Shown here in pieces: positions 1 to 5,753 of a stretch of DNA of 5,753 nt; positions within the stretch are counted from its first letter, which is position 1, and each line of letters begins with the position of its first letter. The DNA lies in the NCBI GenBank assembly GCA_017553665.1, contig JAFZKM010000129.1, positions 1 to 5,753 on the forward strand, in the 5' to 3' direction. This DNA comes from Lachnospiraceae bacterium (lineage in GTDB: Bacteria; Bacillota_A; Clostridia; Lachnospirales; Lachnospiraceae). The translations under genes were made by a program, and so were the position numbers. The notes beneath the pieces are model-generated. The model had not been told where the DNA came from, did not search any database, and was given only the letters and a program-made list of their open reading frames with translations.

Positions 1-665
1 CAGTAATCCATCTGCTTTGTGGACTTCGCGATCCACTCGGTATAATTGCGTCCGAAGGTCACGCGTCCGACAGCCGGATTGTTCCAGAGCATTCCGTAGC
101 CGAGCGACGAGATCATGAAAGGCACGCTGATCTGCGAATTGCGCTGGGCCAGTTCAAGAACGCTGCCCTTCAGATCCATGTAGGGCTGCTGGTACTGTCC
201 CATTCCGAATATCTTCTCGCCCTCATTGGACTCGAATTTCACATTAAGGCCGAAACCCGTGCCGCCGATGATGCCCTTCCACTCACGGTTCAGAAGCTTC
301 AGGCAGCGGCTCTCATTCGATATGGTTCCGCCGTAGAATCTAAAGTACTCGCGCAAGATCAGCGCGTCATCACGGAAAAACGAGATAACGCCCGCGAAGT
401 TCACCTCCGCGCGCAGCCTTCCGTTCGTGATCGAGGCCTGCTGCCTCATGCACTTACCCCAGCCGTCTCCGTGGTATTCGGCCTCATACAGTTTTACATC
501 CGCCGCGCATTCCGCAGGCTCCTCGGTCAGAGCCCAGTCACAGCCGGTAAAGTCTCTCAGCATCGTCGAGCGCACGCGCAGGGAGTTCTTTCCCCAGGGC
601 TCGATCTTCACGGTCTCGCCGTTAGTCTTAAAAACAAGAGTATTGCCGTCCTTAATAAACTGCAT
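1..665 (-). CDS. Glycoside hydrolase family 31 alpha-glycosidase, N-terminal part (cut by window edge)
   Basis: This is the first 221 codons of a GH31 enzyme, a family that hydrolyses alpha-glycosidic bonds (alpha-glucosidases, alpha-xylosidases and relatives). The visible part is the N-terminal beta-sandwich region. It begins MQFIKDGNTLVFK and contains IEPWGKNSLRVR (residues 22-33). Further on are the family landmarks IFGMGQYQQPYMDLKG, LAQRNSQISVPF, SSLGYGMLWNNPAVGR and the final TEWIAKSTKQMDY. The catalytic aspartates lie in the (beta/alpha)8 barrel beyond the window, so substrate cannot be decided; this N-terminal style is common in enzymes labelled alpha-xylosidase or family 31 glucosidase. 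No signal peptide is visible, so the enzyme is probably cytoplasmic and acts on imported oligosaccharides. The start at 665 is chosen because GGAG (672-675) lies six bases upstream; an in-frame ATG at 677 has no good ribosome site. The gene lies downstream of a sensor kinase and has its own putative promoter. The family call is firm; the substrate is open. Confidence 0.9.
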   Translation of the reverse strand, partial: MQFIKDGNTLVFKTNGETVKIEPWGKNSLRVRSTMLRDFTGCDWALTEEPAECAADVKLYEAEYHGDGWGKCMRQQASITNGRLRAEVNFAGVISFFRDDALILREYFRFYGGTISNESRCLKLLNREWKGIIGGTGFGLNVKFESNEGEKIFGMGQYQQPYMDLKGSVLELAQRNSQISVPFMISSLGYGMLWNNPAVGRVTFGRNYTEWIAKSTKQMDY

Positions 666-671
666 AGATTT

Positions 672-675
672 CTCC
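672..675 (-). promoter_or_regulatory. Ribosome binding site of the GH31 gene
   Basis: The minus strand reads GGAG followed by six bases and then ATG. It lies inside the four extra codons that the alternative upstream ATG (677) would add, so it decides for the start at 665. Confidence 0.6.
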
Positions 676-680
676 ATTCC

Positions 681-692
681 GTGCAAATGCAC
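681..692 (-). promoter_or_regulatory. Perfect inverted repeat GTGCA-N2-TGCAC, possible operator in the GH31 leader
   Basis: The plus strand reads GTGCAAATGCAC: two perfect five-base arms around a two-base spacer. It lies between the putative -10 box (713-718) and the ribosome site (672-675), about 14 to 25 bases downstream of the predicted transcription start. That is a position where a bound repressor could block transcription. The dyad is seen directly; binding by a regulator is inference, and a 12-base dyad can arise by chance. Confidence 0.35.
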
Positions 693-712
693 ACATTTTC
701 GGTTATAAATGC

Positions 713-718
713 ATTATA
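713..718 (-). promoter_or_regulatory. Putative -10 box (TATAAT) for the GH31 gene
   Basis: The minus strand carries a perfect sigma-A type TATAAT 47 bases upstream of the GH31 start codon, which puts the transcription start near 706. The hexamers 16, 17 or 18 bases upstream (TAGGTT, GTAGGT, GGTAGG) do not resemble TTGACA, and there is no extended -10 TGn. Such a promoter would be expected to need an activator, which would fit control by an AraC-type regulator, but this is inference. A/T-rich DNA also yields TATAAT by chance. Confidence 0.5.
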
Positions 719-726
719 AAACAATC

Positions 727-744
727 CGGGAATAAACCTACCCG
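727..744 (-). promoter_or_regulatory. Interrupted dyad CGGG-N10-CCCG over the -35 region of the GH31 promoter
   Basis: Four-base GC arms (727-730 and 741-744) flank a ten-base A/T-rich centre. The dyad spans the place where a -35 box would sit for the -10 at 713-718. It could be a regulator site. Alternatively it is a weak terminator stem for the upstream kinase gene, since the minus strand continues with a T-rich stretch (ATTGTTTT). The arms are short, so both readings are tentative. Confidence 0.25.
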
Positions 745-766
745 CATTTTTCGAAATAAAAACTGC
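744..766 (-). repeat. A/T-rich imperfect hairpin downstream of the kinase gene
   Basis: Arms GCATTTTT and AAAAACTGC pair with one bulged base around a six-base loop, and on the minus strand the hairpin is preceded by six T residues (767-772). It lies 16 bases past the kinase stop codon. It lacks a GC-rich stem followed by a T run, so it is not a convincing intrinsic terminator; the kinase transcript may run on into the GH31 gene. Confidence 0.3.
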
Positions 767-781
767 AAAAAAGCCACATGA

Positions 782-2620
782 CTATGCCCTGAGCTGAGGG
801 ATCACGACGGAAACGCTTGTGCCTTTGCCCTTCTCGCTCTTAATTCCGACTCCGTATTCGGTGCCGTAGCTCAGCTTGATCCGGCGGTTCACGTTGTAAA
901 GGCCGATGCTGTTCGTACGGTCCTCGCTCTCATAGCTGCCGAGCCTTTCCTTAAGTTCGGCCAGCTCCGCTTCTCCGATCCCTTCTCCGTTGTCCGAGAT
1001 CTCCACTACCAGCCTGTCACCGTCCGTCCGGACATCGATCGTCACCATGCCATCGGTCTCGCGTCCTTCGAGTCCGTGCACGATCGCGTTCTCCGCCACG
1101 GGCTGAAGGAGCAGCGCCAGCATCCTGAACTCATCGGGCTTTAAGCCTTCCTGCACTTTGATCTCATAGTTCACACGGTCTCCAAAGCGCAGCTGCTGTA
1201 TCTGCAGGTAGACCTTCAGGTGGTCCAGTTCCTTTTGCAGCGTCGTATCTTTTGTCCCCGTATTTTCCAGCACGTAGCGCATCGACTTTCCGAGAAGCTG
1301 TGTCGCTTTCGCGACTTCCGTATCGCCCGCCGCGAGTGCCTTCATACGGATGGTTTCGAGGGTATTGTAGAGGAAATGGGGGTTTATCTGGCTCGAGAGC
1401 ATCTTGAACTCGATCTTCTGCTGGTCGTTCCTAATGTTCTGTGCCCTGATCTGAGCCTCATACTGCTCCGCCTCCATGCGCTGTATGTCATGAACCATCT
1501 TGCACAGGTCCTCGAAAGCCTCGGCCAGCTCCTCGCTGCCTCGCATCTCTTCCTTCATTTCCCTGTATTCGCCGCGGCTCGCCTTGCCCATCTCGTCGCG
1601 CAAGCCTCTTACCTGAGCAGTGAATCTGTGCGTGAATACCGAAATGATGATGAGCGGCAATATCAGCGCCGCTGCCAGAATAAGCCAGCTGGTGCGCGCC
1701 AGACGCCTTACATTTTCCATCGCGTCCGTATCATATGAGACCAGATAGAGCTTGTTGGCGGATCTCGAAAGGTTCAGTGTATTGACGCAGACCAGGGAAT
1801 CCCTGCCGTTATAGACGGTCTCTCCCCTGTAGTAGAAAAATTTGTCACTGTAGTCGATCTCAACCTCCGGCATCGTTCCGACCAGAGACTGCAGGCTTCC
1901 GAACGCCACCGGCTGGTCGTCGATCGAGATCATCGTAGTATATTTTGAATTCGTAAGACGGCTGGACAGATAGGAGTTCCTTACCTTGATCATGATAACG
2001 GCCTCATGCTCTCCGCCCACAAGTACCATCTTGCGGACGAGCACCAGATTCCAGTCCTTGTTCGTATTGCGGCTGTCGACCGATTCATAGGCCATCCAGA
2101 AGGGAACGTACTGCTCCGATGCCTTTTGATACCATTCGGTTTCGCGGATCTCATCGGTAACCTTGTGGAACTGGCCGTAATCGACCATATCCTCGCGGTC
2201 GATATAAACGTAGATTCCGTCGACTCCGGCGTATTTTGCCGCGTATTTATCAAGGAGAGTGGTCTTCGAGGCAGCCGCTAACATTTCCTGCCGGTTTTCG
2301 TATTTTCCGGTCAGGAAGCTTATCAGGCCGTCATTATAGACAATGCTGTCGGAAATGGTAAAGATCTGTGTAGTTATCTCGTATATGGTCTGCCTTACGC
2401 CGTCATTATTCGCGGCGAGCAGGTCCGAATAGTATTTTTTCTGGTTGTTGGTAACGGTAGATATCAATATGGAACCGATGATAATGAGCGGCAGAAAAAC
2501 AGCCAGACAATAAACCATTATCAGCTGGCTGCTAATCTTCCATCTTCCCACGCCGCCCTTTTTGCGGGCGGCGGGGCTGTGTGTTTCAATATTTGTCATC
2601 TGTTTATCCGTTCCGGGCAT
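782..2620 (-). CDS. Sensor histidine kinase of the YesM/LytS class, dCache-like sensor
   Basis: A 612-residue membrane sensor kinase that should autophosphorylate on His415 and pass the phosphate to a response regulator, typically an AraC-type one for this class. Order of parts: a basic cytoplasmic start; TM1 about 32-54; an extracytoplasmic domain about 55-305 with a dCache-like WYQKA segment (163-167); TM2 about 311-329; a HAMP-like linker to about 383; a predicted helical stretch to about 408; then the His_kinase (PF06580) motif QINPHFLYNTLE (411-422). The ATPase domain has an N box QPVAENAIVHG (506-516), a G1 box SDNGEGIG (542-549), a G2 region SIGLYNVNRRI (571-581) and a final GKGTSV. 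All catalytic motifs are intact and the length is normal for the family. The ligand is unknown; sugars or oligosaccharides are plausible given the GH31 neighbour downstream. The gene starts 55 bases after the Big2/transglutaminase gene with no terminator seen. The ribosome site is poor (AAAGG about ten bases upstream), and ATG at 2599 (codon 8) is an alternative start. No response regulator gene is in the window. Confidence 0.93.
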   Translation of the reverse strand: MPGTDKQMTNIETHSPAARKKGGVGRWKISSQLIMVYCLAVFLPLIIIGSILISTVTNNQKKYYSDLLAANNDGVRQTIYEITTQIFTISDSIVYNDGLISFLTGKYENRQEMLAAASKTTLLDKYAAKYAGVDGIYVYIDREDMVDYGQFHKVTDEIRETEWYQKASEQYVPFWMAYESVDSRNTNKDWNLVLVRKMVLVGGEHEAVIMIKVRNSYLSSRLTNSKYTTMISIDDQPVAFGSLQSLVGTMPEVEIDYSDKFFYYRGETVYNGRDSLVCVNTLNLSRSANKLYLVSYDTDAMENVRRLARTSWLILAAALILPLIIISVFTHRFTAQVRGLRDEMGKASRGEYREMKEEMRGSEELAEAFEDLCKMVHDIQRMEAEQYEAQIRAQNIRNDQQKIEFKMLSSQINPHFLYNTLETIRMKALAAGDTEVAKATQLLGKSMRYVLENTGTKDTTLQKELDHLKVYLQIQQLRFGDRVNYEIKVQEGLKPDEFRMLALLLQPVAENAIVHGLEGRETDGMVTIDVRTDGDRLVVEISDNGEGIGEAELAELKERLGSYESEDRTNSIGLYNVNRRIKLSYGTEYGVGIKSEKGKGTSVSVVIPQLRA

Positions 2621-2675
2621 CTGTTCGCTGCCTTTCGCTTATTCGGTCATTTATGAATGTACGCCGGTTTGCTTA

Positions 2676-4157
2676 TTACTCGGGCATGTAGCTCGTATAC
2701 CAGGTATGGTTGGAAACAGGGTTTCCGGATTTCTTCGTCTCGCTCAAGAAGGTGTCATCGTCGAGCAGGAAGAAGGAGTTGTCTGTCGTATCGTTCCAGG
2801 TTACGTCCACATGGTACCATTTGCCGTCCACCTTCACGCGGTTCCATACATGCGCTCCGTCGGAGCTGGTCATGATATAGTTCTCCACGCCGAGGATCTC
2901 GAGGCAGAGCTGGTATGCTGAAGCGTATGACTCGCATACGCCCTTGCCGTTTAAGAGCACGCCTGTCGCGTCATGCGCGGGCGCTACCTTGTCGACTCCG
3001 TCGATCTTCTCGATCACGGCGCTCGTGCCCTTCAAGGCTGCGATCGTATCGTACTCGGCCATAGCACAGAGCCTGTTGTTGATGTAGAGTAGCTGCTGCT
3101 TAAGATCCGAACTGTCGGCCACGGCGTCGTCCACGATGCCCTGCGCCACCTTGAGAAGCTTCTTTACCGTAGCGTCAGCTTCGTAATCGGTATGCTGCAG
3201 ATATACCACTGCCTTCCAGCCGTCCTTGTAGATCATGTCAAAATACAGGTTCGCGTATTTATCGGTCGTATACGCGCTGTAACCGTATACGTACTGGTTT
3301 CCGTATCCCGAGAACGCGCAGTACTGGTTGAAGAGCGTGAAAAAGTTATCGCACCAGCTGTTAACGGTCTCTTCGCTGTTGCCGACCTTTACGGTAAAGC
3401 GCTTAGCGCCTGCTCTTAAAGCCTCTCTCGCGTACGAAGCAAGCTGTTCGTTCGATGTAAGCGGAGTATCAAAGTAGTATTCCGCTTTATACGCGGTCTT
3501 CTTCTTCGGATTCCTGATACCGTAGTATTCATCGGTTCCGGATACATCTCCGGGGTTGTCCGAGCCGCCGGGGTTATCACCGGTTCCGGGCGTACCGGAA
3601 TTCTCACCGGCTTTGACGGTGATCTTGCATTTATAGGTTTTTCCGTTATCACATTTAACCTTGATCGTAACCACTTTAGCGCGGGCCTTTACAGCGGTCA
3701 CGAGACCGGTCTTGCTGACCTTCGCGTAGGCCTTGCCCGATGAAGACCATGATACCGCCTTCGCTCCGACTACCGACAGCTGCAGGGTCTCGCCCTCTTT
3801 GAGCGTGGCTTTCTTGGGACTCACGTAAGGGTTCTTGACCGTTATCTTGCAGGTAAATGTGCTTCCCTTCGCGGTCGTGGCAGTGATCACGGCCGAGCCC
3901 TTCTTGAGTGCGGTCACGAGACCTTCGCTGTCAACGCTCGCCACGGTCTTATCCGAGGAAGTCCAGAGGACCGTCTTATTATAGTTCTTCAGATTCAGCT
4001 GCTGCGTTTTTCCGACATACAGCGTCTTCTTTGTCGTATTAAGCTTAACTGTTGCCGCCTGTGCCATATCCGCGGGCAGTACGGTCACGATCATGGCAAA
4101 AGCCAGAAGCAGTGCCGTAAGGGCCTTCATTACCGTGTAAATCCTTTTCTTCTCCAT
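2676..4157 (-). CDS. Secreted Big2 (Ig-like) and transglutaminase-like domain protein
   Basis: A 493-residue exported protein of unknown exact role. Numbered from the start at 4157, residues 1-34 form a signal peptide (MEKKR start, hydrophobic ALTALLLAFAMIV, likely cleavage after AQA). Two Big2 domains follow, about 37-107 and 108-182, each with the VSW/VLWTSS, VSxxGLVTA and CKITVK pattern. A Gly/Pro/Asn/Asp-rich linker covers about 184-209. The C-terminal part ends in a transglutaminase-like (papain-fold) domain with GKGVCESYASAY (Cys408), DGAHVWNRVKVDGKWYHVDVTWND (His436, Asp451 within two adjoining segments), so the catalytic triad is intact. Such proteins may act as proteases, amidases or crosslinkers at the surface; substrate is unknown. 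No LPXTG, C-terminal membrane anchor or S-layer repeat is seen, so attachment would rest on the Big2 domains or the protein is released. AGGA five bases upstream supports this start; an in-frame ATG at 4175 would add six residues and has only a weak site. It sits 62 bases after murF and 55 before the kinase gene. Confidence 0.9.
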   Translation of the reverse strand: MEKKRIYTVMKALTALLLAFAMIVTVLPADMAQAATVKLNTTKKTLYVGKTQQLNLKNYNKTVLWTSSDKTVASVDSEGLVTALKKGSAVITATTAKGSTFTCKITVKNPYVSPKKATLKEGETLQLSVVGAKAVSWSSSGKAYAKVSKTGLVTAVKARAKVVTIKVKCDNGKTYKCKITVKAGENSGTPGTGDNPGGSDNPGDVSGTDEYYGIRNPKKKTAYKAEYYFDTPLTSNEQLASYAREALRAGAKRFTVKVGNSEETVNSWCDNFFTLFNQYCAFSGYGNQYVYGYSAYTTDKYANLYFDMIYKDGWKAVVYLQHTDYEADATVKKLLKVAQGIVDDAVADSSDLKQQLLYINNRLCAMAEYDTIAALKGTSAVIEKIDGVDKVAPAHDATGVLLNGKGVCESYASAYQLCLEILGVENYIMTSSDGAHVWNRVKVDGKWYHVDVTWNDTTDNSFFLLDDDTFLSETKKSGNPVSNHTWYTSYMPE

Positions 4158-4162
4158 GTAGT

Positions 4163-4166
4163 TCCT
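4163..4166 (-). promoter_or_regulatory. Ribosome binding site deciding the start of the Big2/transglutaminase gene
   Basis: The minus strand reads AGGA, five bases, then ATG at 4157. The competing in-frame ATG at 4175 has only GGA four bases upstream. Starting at 4157 also gives a conventional signal peptide (Met-Glu-Lys-Lys-Arg followed by the hydrophobic core). Confidence 0.55.
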
Positions 4167-4181
4167 GCCTTTCATGTTTTC

Positions 4182-4195
4182 CGGCGGTCACGCCG
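4182..4195 (-). repeat. Short GC-rich hairpin in the leader of the Big2/transglutaminase gene
   Basis: Perfect five-base arms CGGCG and CGCCG enclose a four-base loop. It lies in the 62-base gap after murF and 24 bases upstream of the chosen start codon at 4157. No T run follows on the minus strand, so it is not an intrinsic terminator; it may be an RNA leader structure or processing point, or chance in GC-rich DNA. Confidence 0.3.
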
Positions 4196-4219
4196 TGGGT
4201 ATATAAGCCGGCTCCGGTC

Positions 4220-5611
4220 TTACTTTGTCAGAGCTTCAACTATCTTCGCGAAATTCAGTCCGTGCGAGGCTTTTACCAGAACCGTATCACCTTCTGTAAT
4301 TCCCAGCCCGTCAAGATTCTCGAGCAGCTCATCAAGCGTCTCAAACCTGATGACCTCGCAGTCACTGCCCTCATCAAGCGCGGCTTCGTACATATTCTTC
4401 GAGAGTTCTCCTACGCATATGAGCAGGTCAATGCCGTGCGACGCGGCATAACTTCCAACCTGCGCGTGCAGCGCGGGCGCGTCCTCTCCGAGTTCAAACA
4501 TGTCGCCGAGTATCGCGACCTTACGGCCCGAGGCGCTCTCCATCAGGTCTACCGCCGCGCAGTCGGCCTTCGGGTTCGCGTTATAGCAGTCGTCGAGCAC
4601 GAGGAGCTTCCCCGTATCGATCAGGCGGCTGCGTCCGCTCATCGGCTGTGCCGCCGCAATGCCTGCCGCGATACTGTCCGTGTCCATCCCGAACATCAGC
4701 CCCGCGGCAGTCGCCGCCAGACTGTTCGCGACCATATGCGCTCCGGGAAGCTTCACTTCGGCTTTGAACGAATGCTCCGCTCCGTCATTATCCGTAAAGC
4801 AGATCTCCGCTTCGCTGCCCTTTAGTCCCAGATTCTTAACGTCACGGGCAAATACGTCTCCGCCCTTACCGTAGCGTACTATCTTCAGCCCTTCGGCTTC
4901 TTTTACGGTGCTCAGCTTCGCGTCCTCCGCGTTCAGGATCAGCGTTCCGCCCTTCCTGACATGCTTGAATACCTCGGATTTGGCTCTTAATACGCCGTCC
5001 AGATCCTGCAGGAATTCCAGATGGCAGGGCCCGACATTCGTAAACACTACCGCGTCGGGCTTCACTATGTCTCCGAGACGGTCCATCTCTCCGAAATGAT
5101 TGATGCCCATTTCGACCACCGCCGCTTCGTGCTCATTCCTGAGTCTGAATATCGTAAGCGGCACGCCTATCTCGTTATTAAAATTGCCCTCGGTCTTGAG
5201 CGTGCTGAACTTCTGCTCCAGTACCGAAGCCACGAGCTCCTTCGTGCTCGTTTTGCCGACCGACCCGACGATCCCGACGATCTTCACATCTTTCATCTGC
5301 TCGCGGTAATAGCGGGCCAGGAGCCTCAGCGCCGTGAGCGTATCTTCGACCTCAATGCAGGGCCCCGGCAGATCTTCGGGCAGTTTCTCACAGATCACGC
5401 CCAGCGCGCCTTTTTCAAAGACCTGCCCTATATAATCATGTCCGTCCGAACGCTCACCGCGTATCGCGGCAAAAACGGTCCCCGGACCTGCCTTTCGCGA
5501 ATCGATCACCACATCGGCGGCCTCACACAGCCTGCCGTCGGCGAATCCGCCCGGATACACGAGCCGCCCTTCGACAGCCTGCGCGATCCGTTCAAGTGTC
5601 ATTCCTCTCAT
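4220..5611 (-). CDS. murF: UDP-N-acetylmuramoyl-tripeptide--D-alanyl-D-alanine ligase
   Basis: MurF is the cytoplasmic ATP-dependent ligase that joins D-Ala-D-Ala to UDP-MurNAc-tripeptide, the last cytoplasmic peptide-stem step of peptidoglycan synthesis. The 463-residue length is normal. The N-terminal substrate domain has VIDSRKAGPGTVFAAIRG (35-52). The central ATPase domain has the P-loop GIVGSVGKTST (113-123), GNFNNEIGVPLT (142-153), EMGINHFGEM (167-176), TNVGPCHLEFL (191-201) and AKSEVF (210-215), whose Lys211 matches the carbamylated lysine of Mur ligases. The C-terminal domain has SGRSRL (325-330), DDCYNANP (340-347) and ILGDMFELG (367-375). All key motifs are present. The start at 5611 is fixed by an in-frame TGA two codons upstream, with GGA six bases before the ATG. 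The preceding gene fragment is probably ddl, which makes the dipeptide substrate; ddl followed by murF is a common arrangement. No clear promoter is seen in the 91-base gap, so cotranscription with the upstream gene is likely. Confidence 0.96.
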   Translation of the reverse strand: MRGMTLERIAQAVEGRLVYPGGFADGRLCEAADVVIDSRKAGPGTVFAAIRGERSDGHDYIGQVFEKGALGVICEKLPEDLPGPCIEVEDTLTALRLLARYYREQMKDVKIVGIVGSVGKTSTKELVASVLEQKFSTLKTEGNFNNEIGVPLTIFRLRNEHEAAVVEMGINHFGEMDRLGDIVKPDAVVFTNVGPCHLEFLQDLDGVLRAKSEVFKHVRKGGTLILNAEDAKLSTVKEAEGLKIVRYGKGGDVFARDVKNLGLKGSEAEICFTDNDGAEHSFKAEVKLPGAHMVANSLAATAAGLMFGMDTDSIAAGIAAAQPMSGRSRLIDTGKLLVLDDCYNANPKADCAAVDLMESASGRKVAILGDMFELGEDAPALHAQVGSYAASHGIDLLICVGELSKNMYEAALDEGSDCEVIRFETLDELLENLDGLGITEGDTVLVKASHGLNFAKIVEALTK

Positions 5612-5702
5612 ATTTCATCCGTAATGCACATCCCTTTATATTCAGCACTCTGCCGTCCGGCTTAAGTACTGTGGATGCGCAGTAAACCTCAATAAATCTC
5701 CG

Positions 5703-5753
5703 TTATTCGTACTTCTTCAGCGATACCTCGATTATCTTCTCGCAGAGCTCGGG
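5703..5753 (-). CDS. ddl: C-terminal end of a gene, probably D-alanine--D-alanine ligase
   Basis: Sixteen codons plus TAA of a gene that enters from the right edge, reading PELCEKIIEVSLKKYE. This resembles the end of D-Ala-D-Ala ligases, which commonly finish with a PEL(I/C)xxLIxLALxxY-type helix. The position directly upstream of murF, whose substrate is the Ddl product, supports the call. Only 16 residues are visible and no catalytic motif is included, so the name rests on a short match plus context. After the stop, 91 bases separate it from murF; that gap holds no convincing promoter, terminator or RNA. Confidence 0.6.
   Translation of the reverse strand, partial: PELCEKIIEVSLKKYE

Noticed and set aside
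427..719. Two short plus-strand frames opposite the start of the GH31 gene
   Set aside because: The minus-strand frame here gives clear GH31 sequence, so these are shadows.
1220..1738. A 172-codon open frame on the plus strand, antisense to the kinase gene
   Set aside because: It is opposite the conserved catalytic part of the kinase and its translation has no motif or plausible ribosome site; it is a shadow of the real gene.
2621..2675. Possible promoter or terminator in the gap before the kinase gene
   Set aside because: Only a four-base stem (CATT/AATG) is present, without a T run, and no -10/-35 pair is seen; the gap most likely just links two genes of one transcript.
2562..2937. Short frames on both strands around the end of the Big2/transglutaminase gene and the kinase start
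   Set aside because: They overlap the catalytic Cys-His-Asp region of the real gene in other frames and show no family features.
3612..4049. Tandem DNA repeat from the two Big2 domains
   Set aside because: The two domains are similar in fold pattern at the protein level only; I see no long nucleotide identity between them, so this is an old domain duplication and not a DNA repeat.
5021..5665. A 214-codon open frame on the plus strand, antisense to murF
   Set aside because: It lies wholly opposite the well-supported murF and gap, has no recognisable domain, and its length follows from murF codon use. Other plus-strand frames opposite murF (such as 4262-4825) are rejected for the same reason.
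5612..5702. TATAAA-like -10 box upstream of murF
   Set aside because: A TATAAA occurs on the minus strand shortly before the murF start, but no -35 is found at a suitable distance, and it would leave a very short leader.

Overview
The window looks like chromosomal DNA from a Gram-positive Firmicute, most likely a gut or rumen Lachnospiraceae-type Clostridium relative. This is inferred from four things: a YesM-type sensor kinase, a secreted Big2/transglutaminase-like protein of the kind common in that group, a GH31 glycosidase of the fibre-degrader type, and balanced-to-slightly-high GC. No marker gene for exact placement is present. All five genes or gene fragments lie on the minus strand, so transcription runs from right to left.

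In transcription order: (1) positions 5753-5703 hold the last 16 codons of a gene that is probably D-alanine--D-alanine ligase (ddl). (2) After a 91-base gap comes a complete murF (5611-4220), which adds the D-Ala-D-Ala dipeptide to the peptidoglycan precursor. (3) After a 62-base gap comes a secreted protein (4157-2676) with a signal peptide, two Ig-like Big2 domains, a Gly/Pro/Asn/Asp linker and a C-terminal transglutaminase-like domain with an intact Cys-His-Asp triad. (4) After 55 bases comes a complete membrane sensor histidine kinase of the YesM/LytS class (2620-782). (5) After 116 A/T-rich bases with a good -10 box and several dyad symmetries comes the first 221 codons of a GH31 alpha-glycosidase (665-1), cut off by the window edge.

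The first pair is housekeeping cell-wall synthesis. The next three look like a surface and carbohydrate-response module: an exported wall or surface protein, a sensor kinase with an extracytoplasmic ligand domain, and a glycosidase with its own promoter region. The usual AraC-type response-regulator partner of a YesM kinase is not in the window. No RNA genes, mobile elements, CRISPR arrays or pseudogenes were seen. I see no convincing evidence of a previously undescribed system; the points most worth a second look are the GH31 promoter region and the Big2/transglutaminase protein between murF and the kinase.
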